NCBI GenBank assembly: GCA_951804985.1
Contig: OX638132.1
Span: forward strand, 4,879,529 to 4,943,528
Origin: Dryomyza anilis
Taxonomy: Eukaryota > Arthropoda > Insecta > Diptera > Dryomyzidae
DNA: 64,000 bases
Direction: 5' to 3'
Part shown: positions 45,937 through 58,862 of the stretch, one piece after another
Position numbering within the stretch: position 1 is the stretch's first letter
Layout: each line of letters starts with the position of its first letter
Notes under the pieces: model-generated
Told to the model about the DNA's origin: nothing
The model's input: the letters and a program-made list of their open reading frames with translations, nothing else
Database searches by the model: none
Translations under genes and position numbers: made by a program

Positions 45937-46185
45937 TATTAGTTTGGCGCTACAGCTCTGAAGAACCTAAGTCGAGCTCTTTCGTTATATTTGTACTCAA
46001 ATGGTGGAACCTGCAGTTTATTGCCCAATACAAACGGCGGGATGAGAACTTTTTAAATGATATTTAGCGTCCTTTTGAAAAACATTTTCTATTGTAAAGA
46101 TGTTGATAGTCCTTGCCAAGATTTGAACCTGTGCTACGGGACCTTTCCACTCGCTTTTGAGCCAAATAACCACAGAGCCACTGTC
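45937..46185 (-). mobile_element. tRNA-derived SINE
   Basis: Inverse of the SINE body ('tttggcgctacagctctgaa', 'aatggtggaacctgcagttt', 'caaacggcgggatgagaact') followed by the head ('gatttgaacctgtgctac', 'gggacctttccactcgc', 'aaccacagagccactgt'). About 60 bp of the middle are missing compared with 14621-14936. The tail is short. Confidence 0.75.
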
Positions 46186-46189
46186 GCTG

Positions 46190-46668
46190 GATTCAAACAC
46201 AAATGGAAAATATGTATTCGTTTGATTTTTTTATCAGTTGTGACCTATATTAGTAGGTAATCATTATTTTTAAAACAAAATGTATATTTTTCTTTAATAC
46301 AGTTTATTAGAACTCAAAAACATTTTCATACATTACAAGGAGCCACCCAGCCCTACTTGAATTCAGCCTATGCTTGAACTCTGTACGAACTAGTGGGGTC
46401 ATGGGGGTACCGCAAGTGTTATTTATTTGCATTACTGCATATTAGAGGGCGTGTTACTATTTATCTTTCGAATATATTAAAAAAAAAAACCTATATTGAC
46501 AGCCCTTCGTTTGTTCAGTTTGGAGTGTACAAGGGATCAAGAGGGGTAACATTTTAGAACTAATATTATTAACTTACTATTTAAAAAGGCTGTTAAAATT
46601 CACTTCTACCCTTTTTTGTGTTTTAAAGTAATTCCTGATTTTTATGAAACAAATAGTAAACAGAAAAA
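46190..46668. other. Unassigned sequence, no gene seen
   Basis: 46340-46560 has better base balance ('ggagccacccagccctactt', 'ggggtcatgggggtaccgc') but no frame of note and no second copy in the window. Confidence 0.35.
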
Positions 46669-47277
46669 ATCCTTCAATATGATGAATTTATTCATAAATA
46701 TTATGAATTTTTTTACCAAGTACCAGATTCATCATATTGATACCACAATTCATTAAATAACATATTGATGAATGCATTCATTATATACATATATGAACAA
46801 AATATTCAATACAATGAATTTGAATTGTCATATTGATGAATTTGTTCATAATATTTTTTCAAAAAACAAAAAAAAAACTTATAAAATAATTCGAAAAAAA
46901 GTGTTGTACATATTTTATTTAAAAAATAACAGAAAAGAAATTTTATAAAAAAAAAAATTAACTGAAAAAAAAAAACAAAAAAAATTGAAATAATTTCGTA
47001 AAAAAAAATGTTGTAATTTTTTTTTTTTTTTAATATTTTTTATGAACAGCATTCTTCAATATAATGTACATATGTATATGTGTTATTTTATGTATTTGTT
47101 CATTAATATGATGAAACGTATTCTTCACATACAATTCATCATATTGAAGAACACTTTTTCGAAAGTTACCAATGGTTCATCATATTTATGATAGCATTCA
47201 TAACTTGATAACTTCAATATAATGAATCATGGTTTGAAGAACGGAATTCATCAATATGATGTACATTTTTTTCTGTG
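46669..47277 (-). mobile_element. Full-length family A MITE
   Basis: About 609 bp from ACAGAAAAAATCCTTCAATA to 'gatgtacatttttttctgtg'. It matches the inverse of 17679-18299 at both ends and in the A/T-homopolymer middle (46860-47040). No coding capacity. Confidence 0.8.
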
Positions 47278-47329
47278 GTTTATGTAGAAATAAAGAAAAC
47301 GTTAAACTTAATATTTTAATCAGTGACCA

Positions 47330-47600
47330 AAAAAAACCCGTTAGAAGGAATATCAGTTCCGGTTCCAACATAAACATTAATATATGTGTTCCGATTCCGG
47401 TCCACACATTTGTTTAATAACGGTTTCGAATTCGCTTCTAAAAATCTAAACAGTTCCGATTCCGTGTTTGTCGGTTTCTGACAGGGACTAAAGGAATATC
47501 CCAGATTTTTCAAATAGTGGTTCCGGTTCCGATTCCGGTTCCAACCAATTATATGGGTTCCGGTATCGGTTATAATTCTGGTTGTTTGCGGTCTCTGATT
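47330..47600. repeat. Family E repeat
   Basis: Clustered 'ccggttcc' and 'ccgattccg' words: 'atcagttccggttccaac' (47352), 'gttccgattccggtccac' (47390) and 'gttccggttccgattccgg' (47520), then 'tccaaccaattatatgggtt' and 'gcggtctctgatttta'. The last 90 bp match 22060-22195. Confidence 0.55.
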
Positions 47601-49180
47601 TTAATAGATAAAAGTAGGATTTTTTATGAAGAAAATAGTAGTGATGTAGACATAAAGAAAAAATATAAAAAAAGTTAATGTTATGAGAAAAAAAAAGTAC
47701 AAAGAAGAACAATTTTAACAAACAAATGGCGGTCCTTCATTTCAAAATTGTCAATGGAATCTTTTAAGACAATATTTTTTTTAATAATTTTATTTAATAC
47801 ATTTTTGTTATGAAATTCCTGAATTGAATACTTACAACAATGTAAAACGTTAATTTTACTTTTTTCAAATCATTATAATCGCTTTAGATGACAGCTCTTG
47901 TCAGCAGCAATGCCGATCGACCATCCTCAGTAAATAGTGCCCGAAAAATGCATTACAATACTCGACATATAATGCACATTTAGAGTCAATGAACTTAGCT
48001 GATTCTCAAGTCAATTTCAATCATAAATTCCCTGTATAATGCAACAAACCTTTTTTTTATAAATACACCGCATATTTGTTTATTTCTGTAACAAATCATT
48101 TCACAACTTTTATAATGAGCATAAATTTAAATATTACAAACTCAGTGGACAAACATGTGTTACGTACGTCTTGGGTCAGTCACTCAACAGCGCATTATTA
48201 TCTGTCATTAGTCATCTGTCATTAGTGAATGACTCGTCGTCTCACTCTAATTACAGAGCAATTAGTACAGTGGCTTCAGTTTCCTGCATTTCTAAGTAAC
48301 ATTTAATTTCGTGTTTGGGTTTGAGCTAAGTATATATTTTATGATAACAAAAATAAATTGAGAAAAAAATGTTTTTTTTTTCTTAAAATTTCTTTGACTC
48401 GCAGTTTTGACCACACCATTTTTGTGCAGTAACCTTTTTATGTAAATTAAGCTGTCTGTAGATTTTATATATATTCTTTTACAAATTTATTTCTTATTTG
48501 CTGTCAGAATATTTGTGAGGTTTCTATGTAGAGCATTTTTTTTGTTAGAGTACTTTTTTTATCCTTTTTTTGTTACTTCTATTAAAGTTATTTTTATACA
48601 AACTTTATCTCTGGGCATTACATGTAACCCTCGTTAACCTCAATACATGTTTAATAAATTCTCACACTGACCAAAACTCAAAACCTCGAATATCATTCGT
48701 AACATTTTCGTTTGTCCTTTTTTTGGCACTCTCTGAAAATCTAATCAAATTCAAATTGATAACGCATACTTTTTCCACACTTGACCCCAATTTTGTTGGG
48801 TGGCACAGAGACAAAAATAATATAAACTAAAATAAAATAAAAGCTTTTTCGTTTATTATTCCTTTTATTTTCTGCGACATGATTCGCATTTTGAGATGCT
48901 AAAAATGACAAAAATAAAATAAAACAAAAACATAGAATGAGTGACATTTCTTTATGAGGTGACATTTACTGCATCGCATAACGTTTTTAAGTGACATTTT
49001 GTAAAGAGCCCAAAGAAAATAAAGGTTGCTCTTTTTCGACATCAAATAGTTGAAAATTGAAAGTAATGCAAATGCAAATTTTTATAGTGGCGCAAGCACA
49101 TTAAAGTGTTACGTAAGTGAGTGACACTTGAGTGATAGAGGAGTCTATGTTTTTTTTTTACTTGGCAGGTTTTATAATTT
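47601..49180. other. Unique-looking AT-rich stretch, no gene seen
   Basis: 48180-48260 has a short 'tgtcattagtcatc' duplication. 48570-48830 and 48741-48965 carry frames of 74-86 codons on opposite strands with no domain. Nothing else seen. Confidence 0.4.
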
Positions 49181-50340
49181 TTTTACTAAAAATTCAATTT
49201 TTCACTAAAAATTCAATTTTTCACTAAAAATTCAATTTTTCACTAAAAATTTAATTTTTCACTAAAAATTCAAATTTTCACTAAAAATTCAAATTTTCAC
49301 TAAAAATTTAATTTTTCACTAAAAATTCAAATTTTCACTAAAAATTCAAATTTCACTAAAAATTTAATTTTTCACTAAAAAATTCAATTTTTTACTAAAA
49401 ATTTAATTTGTTACTAAAAATTCAATTTTTTACTAAAAATTCAATTTTTCACTAAAAATTCATATTTTCACTAAAAATTCAATTTATCACTAAAAAATTC
49501 AATTTTTCACTATATATTCCATTTTTCACTAACAATTCAATTTTTCACTATATAATCAATTTTTCACTATATATTCAATTTTTCACTAAAAATTCAATTT
49601 TTCACTAAAAATTCAAATTTTCACTAAAAATTCAAATTTTCACTAAAAATTAAATTTTTCACTAAAAATTCAATTTTTCACTAAAAATTCAATTTCTCGC
49701 TAAAAATTTTTTTTTTTTTACTAAAAATTTAATTTTTCATTAAAAATTCCATTTTTCACTAAAAAATTCCATTTTTTACTAAAAATTTAATTTTTTACTA
49801 AATTTCACTAACAATTCAATTTTTCACTAAAAATTCCATTTTTCACTATATATTCCATTTTTCACTAAAAATTCAAATTTTCACTAAAAATTCAAATTTT
49901 CACTAAAAATTCAATTTTTCACTAAAAATTAAATTTTTCACTAAAAATTCAATTTTTTTTAATAAAAATTCAATTTTTCACATAAAAATTCAATTTTTCA
50001 TTAAAAATTCAATTTTTCACTAAAAATTCAAATTTTCACTAAAAATTCAAATTTTCACTAAAAATTCAATTTTTCACTAAAAATTCACATTTTCACAAAA
50101 AAAAAATCAATTTTTCACTAAAAATTCAATTTTTCACTAAAAATTCAATTTATCACTAAAAATTCAATTTATCACTAAAAAATTCAATTTTTCACTAAAA
50201 ATTCAATTTATCACTAAAAAAAAATCATTTTATCACTAAACACTCAATTTATGCACTAAAAGTTCAATTTTTCACTAAAAATTCAATGTTCACTAAAATT
50301 CATTTTCTCTAAAAAAAAATTCAATTTATCACTAAAAAAA
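49181..50340. repeat. 19-bp minisatellite, about 60 units
   Basis: Unit 'tttttcactaaaaattcaa' repeated for about 1.16 kb. Recurrent variants are TTTACT for TTCACT, AATTTAA for AATTCAA and CTATATATTC for CTAAAAATTC. Variants cluster locally (for example four CTATATA or CTAACA units at 49510-49580), suggesting local block duplication. Degenerate at the right edge. Confidence 0.95.
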
Positions 50341-50344
50341 AAAA

Positions 50345-52043
50345 TAAAAATTTTCAAAAATGATTTTTTTCTAAAATTTCCATTTAATAATTATAAATTC
50401 CAAATTTCATTAAAACTTCAGATCTAAAAAACAGAATAACAAGTGTCTACAATAAGCTGCTATGGGAAAAGCATAAAAGAAATAAATAAAAGAAGTATAC
50501 AAAAAAAAAGCAGCTGAAGATGCGCAGCAATAAAATAAATAGGGTCGCGTAGATAAAAACAAAACCAAGTAAATCTCACAGCCGAAGCAGACACAGCAAG
50601 AATTCAATTCAACTCGTTGTAGTCGCTGCAGCAGCAACAACAGCTGTTGCAATTGCTGCAGAGAGCGACTGGTGTTTTTTTTTTTTACTCCAAAGGCTGA
50701 GCACATCACGTGCTACTTGTACTTCTTAGGAAAGACGAGGGCGCAGCAGCAGAAGGAGATGCAGCAACACTTGTCGTCATATTACGCGCTGTCGCTGTTG
50801 TGTCAACGACTGTTGCTGCGACTTTGGCAGCAGCATAATATGTAAACATCTGTGCCATCGACTCGAAATGAAAATTTATTGCATGCAGCAGATACAAATT
50901 TACATGTGAGCGAGCTCATGTGTTTTATTTCATGTATGTGTCAGAAATATGTAATGCCTAGTAGGAAATAAACAAATTGATTACAAATTTGAAATTTTCA
51001 AAATCACCCAAAGGTCACATTTTTTGTTTATTATTTTTTTTTATGTATAAATTGTGCAAAAAATGTAAGAAACAACATTACGTCATTTAAAAAATATTAA
51101 AGTTCGAATTCAAATATAAAAATATTTGTTTTTACGTTTAACTGATACTTTTTGTGGCACCAAAGCAAAACCACAAAACTCAACATATTATTAAAGTATA
51201 TGCTTTAATGAAGAATAATTATATATGTTGTTATTATTTTTGTTGTTGTTGCACAAATAGCGTAAAATGCGTATTGCAACCTTTTTTTCTTTAATGAAAT
51301 TTAATCTTTAATGAAATTAAAGATAAAAATTTAGAAAAATTATATATTTTTCGTTTATATAAAAAAAGCGCCATTCAATTACGAAATGTCAGAAAATGTG
51401 ATAATCATGTCGCCTTTATGAAAACCGTCAGCATAGCACTCAAATTCTTAATGTTTCTTCTACAGGTTACTACTGGTACTTTTTAATTTTTTACACCAAG
51501 AAAACAAGATGTTTATGATAGTGCTACTGCAACTATAAGTTTAAATGTACGCATTGTAGCAAATATTTAAAGTTATATTCGTAACTTTAAACCAACTTGC
51601 AGCAAAACTCTTAGTTATATATGACATATTCATAGAAAGTTACAAGATGGTTGCCATAACACAAATGCAAACTGTGATATTTACAATAGACTCACTGCAA
51701 ACCTCCTGAGATTTGGACATTTGCAGCAAAACTGTTGGGTTATTTTGACATTTGGTTACTATAAAAAAGGCAAATGGCTTCATTTTTCCTTAAGCTCGAT
51801 TTATCCACAACATTTAAGTAAATCCAATGATGTACAAAGCTGTCAACTCAAATATAACATTTAAATGGTAAAAGTTAAAATAAAATTTTCTGGGATTAAA
51901 AATATCAACACGTAATGAAAAATTATTTCTTTTCAGAGTTTACTTTGATGACAACATCGCCGGGCGAGCTTGGTTCCTCCGCGAAGAAGTCTCAAGTCAT
52001 TGTACAATTTACCCTTCGAAGGACAAGGATACTGTTTTAATTT
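50345..52043. other. Unique sequence, no gene seen
   Basis: 50580-50850 is richer in CAG/CTG triplets, with minus-strand frames of 63-99 codons lacking any domain. At about 51494 TA then CACCAAGAAAACAAG looks like a CAC..AGAAA terminus without a partner. 51940-52030 is GC-richer and abuts the LTR. Confidence 0.4.
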
Positions 52044-52047
52044 TTAT

Positions 52048-52558
52048 TTTTACAAAAATACAGTCTACGGAAAACTGATCTACAAGATCGTATCTCTGAA
52101 TTGTGTACAAAATAAAAACACTCTTATGTTTAAATTATAACAATTAACTTTATTAATTCACTTTAATAAACAACTTTACTAATAATAAATTTTAACAAAT
52201 GCGGCATGTCCACTATTTAACTTGACATTGTTCTCACACGAGACGTACTCGACCACTTTCCAATCACTACTGAAGTGCTGTGTCTCAAATGCGGCGCCCT
52301 TATATACCGCATGCATCAGTTCGACACGTTTCGACATTTTTCGAGAACTTTCTACTCGTTTCGTGAATGACACATGCTATTGGCATCTCATTCGCACTTA
52401 TGTGTTGTTAATGCGCTGATCTTCTATCTCTTTCTCGCACATTGCCTCAGTGCGCTGAATGATCTTCCGTCTCTTTCTAACATATTGCTTAGTGCGCTGA
52501 ATTGTCTTGCGTTTCATTTACTCATGCACAGTGAATCAAATTACCTCTTATCGTAACA
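52048..52558 (-). mobile_element. Solo LTR, same family as 30424-30930
   Basis: 511 bp flanked by TTAT on both sides (52044-52047, 52559-52562). Minus-strand start TGTTACGATAAGAGG; the TATA region is the inverse of 'gcgcccttatataccgc' near 52289. It aligns along its length with the LTR at 30424. No internal region adjacent. Confidence 0.85.
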
Positions 52559-52562
52559 TTAT

Positions 52563-55059
52563 GTAGAATTCCTTATTCCGACTTAAAAATTTTTAAACAG
52601 TAGTCTTATTTTAAAAACTATTATCGCCTAAAACATTTTAAAAAAATGTATATTTATTAAATTTTTTTTTTTGTTTTGTTTTTATATAATAAAAAAGGAA
52701 ACGCAATAAATAAGGCAGAATTATACAAAACAAAATTCACATTTATCGATATTTCTTAATTATTTCTTAAATAAAGCTCGTATATATGTAGGTATTACTC
52801 TCAATGTGTACAGCCTTTTCAATACTTCGTTCCCATTACTTCAACGTATTTGACTAACGCCCGAGTACATAGTGGAAAGCGGTGACCGAATTATTACTTC
52901 GGTGCCGGGAAACATTATTAGTTTTGGTTTGTTATTGTTGACAAAAAAAAATAATTTGTATGGATTTAAATAGATTTTCTTCAAAAATATCACATTTATT
53001 TTATTTTCTAATTTAAAGTTGCCGAACTGTTTCTCTTTGTTGCGTTATTTCGAACGCATACTGGGACTCTGTTCATACAAATTCATACATTTCATACATT
53101 TCAACCGAGATGTCAGTTACACTTAACTTAATTTCGATTTTTCGTCACTTAACACAATTTCGATTTTCGTCGAGGTCATGCAACATTTTCCGACTGGGTA
53201 TGTTTGTCATTCAGTTCAATGCATTTCCAGAGCAAATGACCGAACAACAACACAAGTGACATGTGGCGCACAACAACAACATAAATATTGACAAAACATT
53301 GCCGAAGAAGAAGAAGAAAGCGGAACAATATTTGCATATGTTGCTGGTTTTATAGCATCCAAATAAATTGATATTAGAAAAGTCTCTGAGTAAGAGGGGA
53401 AAAAGAGCTTTTAAAAGATCGCAAAGTTGTTGACACAGTTAAATTGAAGCAAATATTTAAAATATAAGGTCAAAAGCAACAATAAAAAAGACAATAAACG
53501 AATTAGTGACAACAAAGAAATAATAAAAGCAGCAAAATTAATAGATTTTATTAAAATATAATTATCAAAAAAAATCATGTAACATACGATCATTTTGTAA
53601 TTCATTATCATTTGAAATTCAAAAATTTGACAATAAAAATCGAATTTAGTTCGTTTCACAAAACTTTTGCTGTTTGAATTCGATTGAAATACGTTGCTAT
53701 TAAATTGAAAAATCTAAAATCGAATTGAAATTTGAATATATTTCGTTCGAAACTTGGAATATACCGTATAGCCCACAATTATTTTTCCATTATAGAGATT
53801 CAATTTTTTTTTTTACGCCAACGACGAAAACTACAAAGAGCGTTACAACAACAACAATAACAAAAACGAATACAAACAAAAACATTATCAACAATAATCC
53901 GTGTTTGTGTCACGAACGCCTTTAGGTGAAGTGATCCTGATGAAATGAATTTGAAAAGAAATCAAAATCGAATAAAAAATGCGTCGTGATGATAACAACT
54001 GACAGCACCAACGACAACAACTACAAAATCCATATAAACGTCAAACTTTGATGAATGTCGCAGCACTCGACGACGACGATGTTGTCGCCTTTAATCGTCG
54101 CAAATCCTGGCAACAAAGTTGATGCATCGGCGCTTCGTCTGTTGCAGACAAGAAAAGACAATGAAGTGATTGTTGTTGTTGTGATAGACATCAACGTCGA
54201 TGACAAGCTCATCATCATCGTCATCAACATCAGTGATAACAGCAGCAGCAACAGTGACAACGTCAGCAACAATAGCAACAACTAGAGAAGAGACAAGAGC
54301 AGCAGAGACAAGAGCCACACAGGCAAAAGCAGCAGCATTATCGACAACTCATCAGCAGCCTCAATGCGCTGTTCTTGCTGTCGTTACTGTTGCAGTGCAC
54401 TTGGTCAATCGTTTGCTGCTGAAAGAACGCAACATCATAAAAATTTTTAAAAATTTTCTGTTTTTATTTTTAATTTTTTATTAAAAGTTTAGTGCAAAAC
54501 TTAATTTTTATTGCTTTTATCTTTGCTGCTATTGCTGTTGCTGCTTCAACTTATAGTGTCGCTGTTGCTGCCGTTGATGGTGACGTTGATGCTGATGATA
54601 ATGTCAACTTTTGTAGTAGTTTTGGTTCGTGTTGGCTGTCGCTCGTTAAAAACAGCAAGAAAAGTAAAGAGTGAGAACAACTTTGCTCATTTTGATTGCT
54701 GGCGCCAACGACAACATTCATAACAAATGGTGCAGAATTTACTGACAATGCAACCGTTGGTGCTGCCACCTTTTCGCGTAATCACGCTTTGTGGCAACAC
54801 TGCGCATGGACATTTGAAAATACAATGAATTATAAATCAATTAAGACTTTTTATTTTCCACATGCAACGAGAACTCGTAATCATCATTAGAAATTGTTGT
54901 GCGAAAAGAAAAATGAGGAGTTGAGAATAACAAATTTGTTCTTATAAAATATATATAAATCCAGCCTGCCATATCTCGAAGAACTTATCTAGAACAAACT
55001 GCGAAATGTTAGTAAAAATGTATTCAATAAATTACTATAGCAAGTACGAATCAAATATA
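52563..55059. other. Unique sequence with triplet-rich patches, no gene seen
   Basis: 52790-53400 is balanced and repeat-free. 53820-54440 is dense in CAACAA, GACGAC, CAGCAG and ATCATC triplets. Frames of 60-94 codons are open on both strands there, as expected of triplet-rich DNA, and none shows a domain. 54490-54900 is similar. Confidence 0.45.
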
Positions 55060-55516
55060 CCATTACGAAAAGAATTTGCTCCACTGTACAAGCAATAAGT
55101 AAAAGTGAATGAAACGCTAGAGAACATTCTGCGCACTGTCGCAGTGAGTGAGCAAGAGATGCGTTGAGTGTAGAAGATTGTCGAAGTATCGAGAATAGCT
55201 ATATGTTGCGCGTATGTGTAAACGAGATGGAGATAGCATGCGAATTCTAATAAAATGTAGAAGCTTCTCGAAACGTGTCAAACTGATATGTAGTGATTTA
55301 AAAGTGGTCGAAAACATCTCGAGAGCAAACAATGTCACTTTAAATTATAAAGAAGCAGCAGTTGTTAGAATTTAAAATTATAAATTACTAATAAGTATTG
55401 CACAATTGCTAGTTAAATTGAATTAATAAAGTTAATTGCAATAATTTAAACAATTTGTGTATTTATTTTCTATACAATGCATAGATATGAACTTGTAAAA
55501 CAGTTTTTTTTTTTAA
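55060..55516 (+). mobile_element. Diverged solo LTR, related to 30424 and 52048
   Basis: Starts 'cattacgaaaagaatttgct', matching the inverse LTR start TTACGATAAGAGGTAATTTG. It continues with 'gtgaatgaaacgc', 'cttctcgaaacgtgtc', 'aattaataaagttaattgc', and ends 'gaacttgtaaaacagttttt'. The TATA segment is lost and the last ~20 bp of the LTR are missing. Opposite orientation to the other two. Confidence 0.65.
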
Positions 55517-56223
55517 GTACATTTGACGATTTTGGGAGTTGGTAATTATAATTTTTAATTGATAAAAATAAGAACAATTAGTGATCAAAATTATTAAATT
55601 TTAATAAAGAATTGAACAATAAATTATTTACATTTGACAAAAATTAGTATAAAATTTAAAATGTTCTTAGTTTTTGGTTTCAAAGATGAACTGTCCATAG
55701 AGTAGAATGGAATTAGGTACATTTACGTTACTACCCACTTTGTAGCAACTTGAGTGGTAGCCACACAAATGCCATTAAAGTGTATGTTACAAATCATGCG
55801 AAATTTACTTCTTTGCCACTTAATTGGCAGCCAAGAATCCCCGGGGCGAGTCTTAGTTGATCCTTTCAAGTGGCGGTTCAACTATTTGGAACTTGAACTG
55901 TACTTTGAACTGTATTGGAATAAAAACTAAAAATAATAATGATCCTAAGATCCTAATGCTTGTCGTGTAATAATATATTTTAAAAGGACATAATGGTAAG
56001 TTTTTACGAACAGAGTTTTTGGCAAATTCGAATCCAACAAACGATTTTCGGATTAAACCTTATATCTCACCTCCTCTAGTTTTTACGCGCACCTTTAAAA
56101 AAAATAAAAATTTATTAAAATAGTGATTTTTGTTATTGCTTAAATTTTACTATTGCAGATGCCTATTTTGTTAACACAACTTTTCATAAACATATGTAGT
56201 GGATATAATAAATATTTTTTGTA
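55517..56223. other. Unassigned sequence, no gene seen
   Basis: 55740-55900 is GC-richer ('aagaatccccggggcgagtc'). It loosely resembles 51955-51985 near the LTR at 52048, perhaps a shared flank or older repeat. No coding frame. Confidence 0.35.
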
Positions 56224-56462
56224 CATTCAGAAAAACATACTATAAAATCAATAGTTTTTTGCTATTAAAATTAGACAATAGGATAAATTATTATTTTAAT
56301 AGGTAAATACCATTAAATACTACAAAATACTATTAAATATTATTAAATTGTTTTTGTTTATAAATGAAAATATTTATTTTTTGTATACTATTGAATCAAT
56401 AACTAATTTCACTAATTACTAACTGACTAATTTCAATAGTATTTTTCTGTATTTTTTCTGCT
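56224..56462. mobile_element. Family C MITE
   Basis: TA then CATTCAGAAAAACATACT at the left; 'caatagtatttttctgtatt' then TTTTCTG at the right. 'gctattaaaattagacaat' and 'gtatactattgaatcaataa' are internal inverse matches. About 240 bp, as for the copy at 19070. Confidence 0.6.
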
Positions 56463-57690
56463 ATATTACTTATAAACACGTTCTTTTAAGATTCTTCTTT
56501 CTATACTAGCAACTTATATGGAACATAATACATTTAATAATTTGACACTATTTTACCACTTATTAGCAACAAAGTAAATAAAGTATATGTTTCATTATCA
56601 AAATGTATGACTTATATATCACCGCATTGTAATATATTATTGCGCATGTCCCACACATGTTCTTCGCCACTGTTTTGGAACTAATGAACACTGGTTTGCA
56701 ACAATGGTGTCAAATGTAACTAAAAAAAAATTGGTTCCAATTGTCGAGCCGTGGTTAATTGAGTACGGTTGTTACATTTTTTACTATGCTAAACAAAATT
56801 GCTTTTAAATAAACAAAAATGTATTATTTTTCTAGATTTTTCTTGATTTTTTATAACTGCAAAGACAAAATTATATAATTTGCTGCCGCTGCTGACCACA
56901 AACTGCTCGTTGTTAATGGATTTTATAATTACAACCATTGCTACGTGCTGATATTGCTATGCTTGCTGTTGTCATACTAGCAACTGTTGTTGTCCGCTGC
57001 ATGTATGGCACATGCATTAACTAACCAGCAATCGTGCAAAAGGCAACACAGTGCCTAACAATACAGCCTAACTCAGCCAGCAACAACAACAATGAAAGCG
57101 ATAACTACAATAAAGCAACAACATTAGAAGCAGCAAATGCAGCAGCAACTAATCAACCGTCGGCAACACTGCGACCACAACTTCGTGTCTGCCTGCCTGC
57201 AATTTTTAATTAAAGCAGCAACATCAGTAGCAGCAACATGTTTGTGTTGGCAACAAAGCGCATAAGTGTTGGATGCAAAAATTGATAGGTTCAAATGCGC
57301 GTATTTCGCGCACTTGATTAGTCAGTTTGCAATTTCGATTGCCAACTGCATTGGTTGTGGTTGTTGCTGCTGCTACTGCTCTTGCTGTTCGCTGCCACTC
57401 GAAATCTAATGAGCAATCTATAGAATGGATATTGTTGCGGGAGGACAGGAGCAGCAACAGCAACGGCAGCAACATAAATGAGGTCATGCGGGCAACTTGT
57501 TGGATCTAACGCAAACGTCAACGATATTGCGTTTGCCACAGCAACATCCGCTTCCGCCGTTAGCTTAATTATAATGGCGTCGTTTTTTTTTTACTCAATC
57601 GGTTTTTACTTCACACACCCACGAACCAGCCATCCAATCAACACTTGCACTCAGAGAGAAGGCTCCACTACACGGAGTTGCCAACAGCAG
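56463..57690. other. Unique sequence with possible donor at its right edge
   Basis: 56880-57690 is balanced, with CAACA/CAGCA triplets and no transposon match. Frames of 60-97 codons on both strands lack domains. 57681-57696 reads CCAACAGCAG|GTGAGT, a near-ideal splice donor, so 57600-57690 may be a non-coding or short exon. No partner acceptor is identified. Confidence 0.3.
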
Positions 57691-58430
57691 GTGAGTAAAA
57701 AAAAAAGAAAACAACTTCTAACCTGCAAAAAAATTATCGAACATGTAGTAGAAATGTACACGAAAAAATAATGGTTCAAATATAAATATTTTCAAAAAAC
57801 AGTTGAAAGATTAAATCTGCTGTGACAACCGAGTTTAATGTTCTGTTCGTATTTCAAACAATTACTAAATGACTTAAAAATCTAACTCATAGTGTTAAAT
57901 ATGATATTTTTATGCCTTTCCTAAAATTTTGAATTACCTTTTCGTAATTAAACACTAAATATTCAACACCAAACATTAATTTGTTGCGACAATCAAATCT
58001 ATGATGCTACTTGTTAATACGGTTTTCGTAAATTAAATCGGGGGATACTTTGTTTTGTTTATAAGAACAAAAAAAAAATAGAAAATAATTTGGTTAACTC
58101 AAACAAATTGCAAATAACAAATGAATATTCGCTATGACAACCGAGTTTAACCATAAGATTATTATAAAATGTATATAAATTTCATTATGTCGACCGTTTG
58201 GAGATGTACTTGACGAAACATTGAAAATATTAAATGAATTATAATTAAATTGAATAATTTATTAAAACATTTAACATTAATTTTAACTAATGAAAGAGTA
58301 TCAGCTATGACAACCGAGTTTAATTTTGTGCTAACAGTTATATCAAATTATGTATAGAAAATGTAGTTTTTCGAGTATATAGAGAGATGTTTGAAGAAAC
58401 TCTTAAAGACTGTGGGACTGTGCAATTACT
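57690..58430. repeat. Degenerate ~150-170-bp tandem repeat
   Basis: 'tgacaaccgagtttaa' or variants occur at 57822, 58133 and 58305, with a decayed copy 'gcgacaatcaaatc' at 57985. Spacings are about 161, 150 and 171 bp. The intervening sequence is poorly conserved ('aaattgcaaataacaaat', 'aatattaaatgaattataa'). Confidence 0.5.
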
Positions 58431-58790
58431 ATATTAATCATAATCATGATTAATCTATTGATTAATTAATACGAATTGTGATAAACTAAAACTTAAATAA
58501 TTTCATACAACCATATTTGAATTTAAATTAAGAGAAAATGTATTTTTTAATAAAAAAAAATAAATGAAAATGTTTTAAATGTTCAAAACCATATAGTTTT
58601 TTTTTAATTTCTAGACACAAAAACTTATTAATTAAAATTATGATTAATCAAAATTATGATTAATCCAATTGCTGATTAATAAATTAATTATAATTATGAT
58701 TAATCGTAAATAATGTTAAATAAATTAATTAGAAATTGATAATCAAACATTTTGATTAACAGATTAATTAATCACATTCCTACTTAAAAG
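58430..58790. repeat. Cluster of ATTAATCA/TGATTAAT words
   Basis: At least ten copies of 'gattaat' or 'attaatc', often as 'attatgattaatc', at 58434-58470 and 58628-58770, separated by an A/T-rich spacer. Short-word repeat, not a clean tandem array. Confidence 0.55.
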
Positions 58791-58862
58791 CATTAGATAG
58801 AATATAATTGGATAGTTATTTTTTAAATTAATATTAATATTTTGAATTAAAAGATTCAATTA

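Noticed and set aside
53820..54740. Multiple 60-94-codon frames on both strands
   Set aside because: Triplet-rich DNA (CAA, GAC, CAG, ATC) lacks stops in several frames; residue content just mirrors the triplets.
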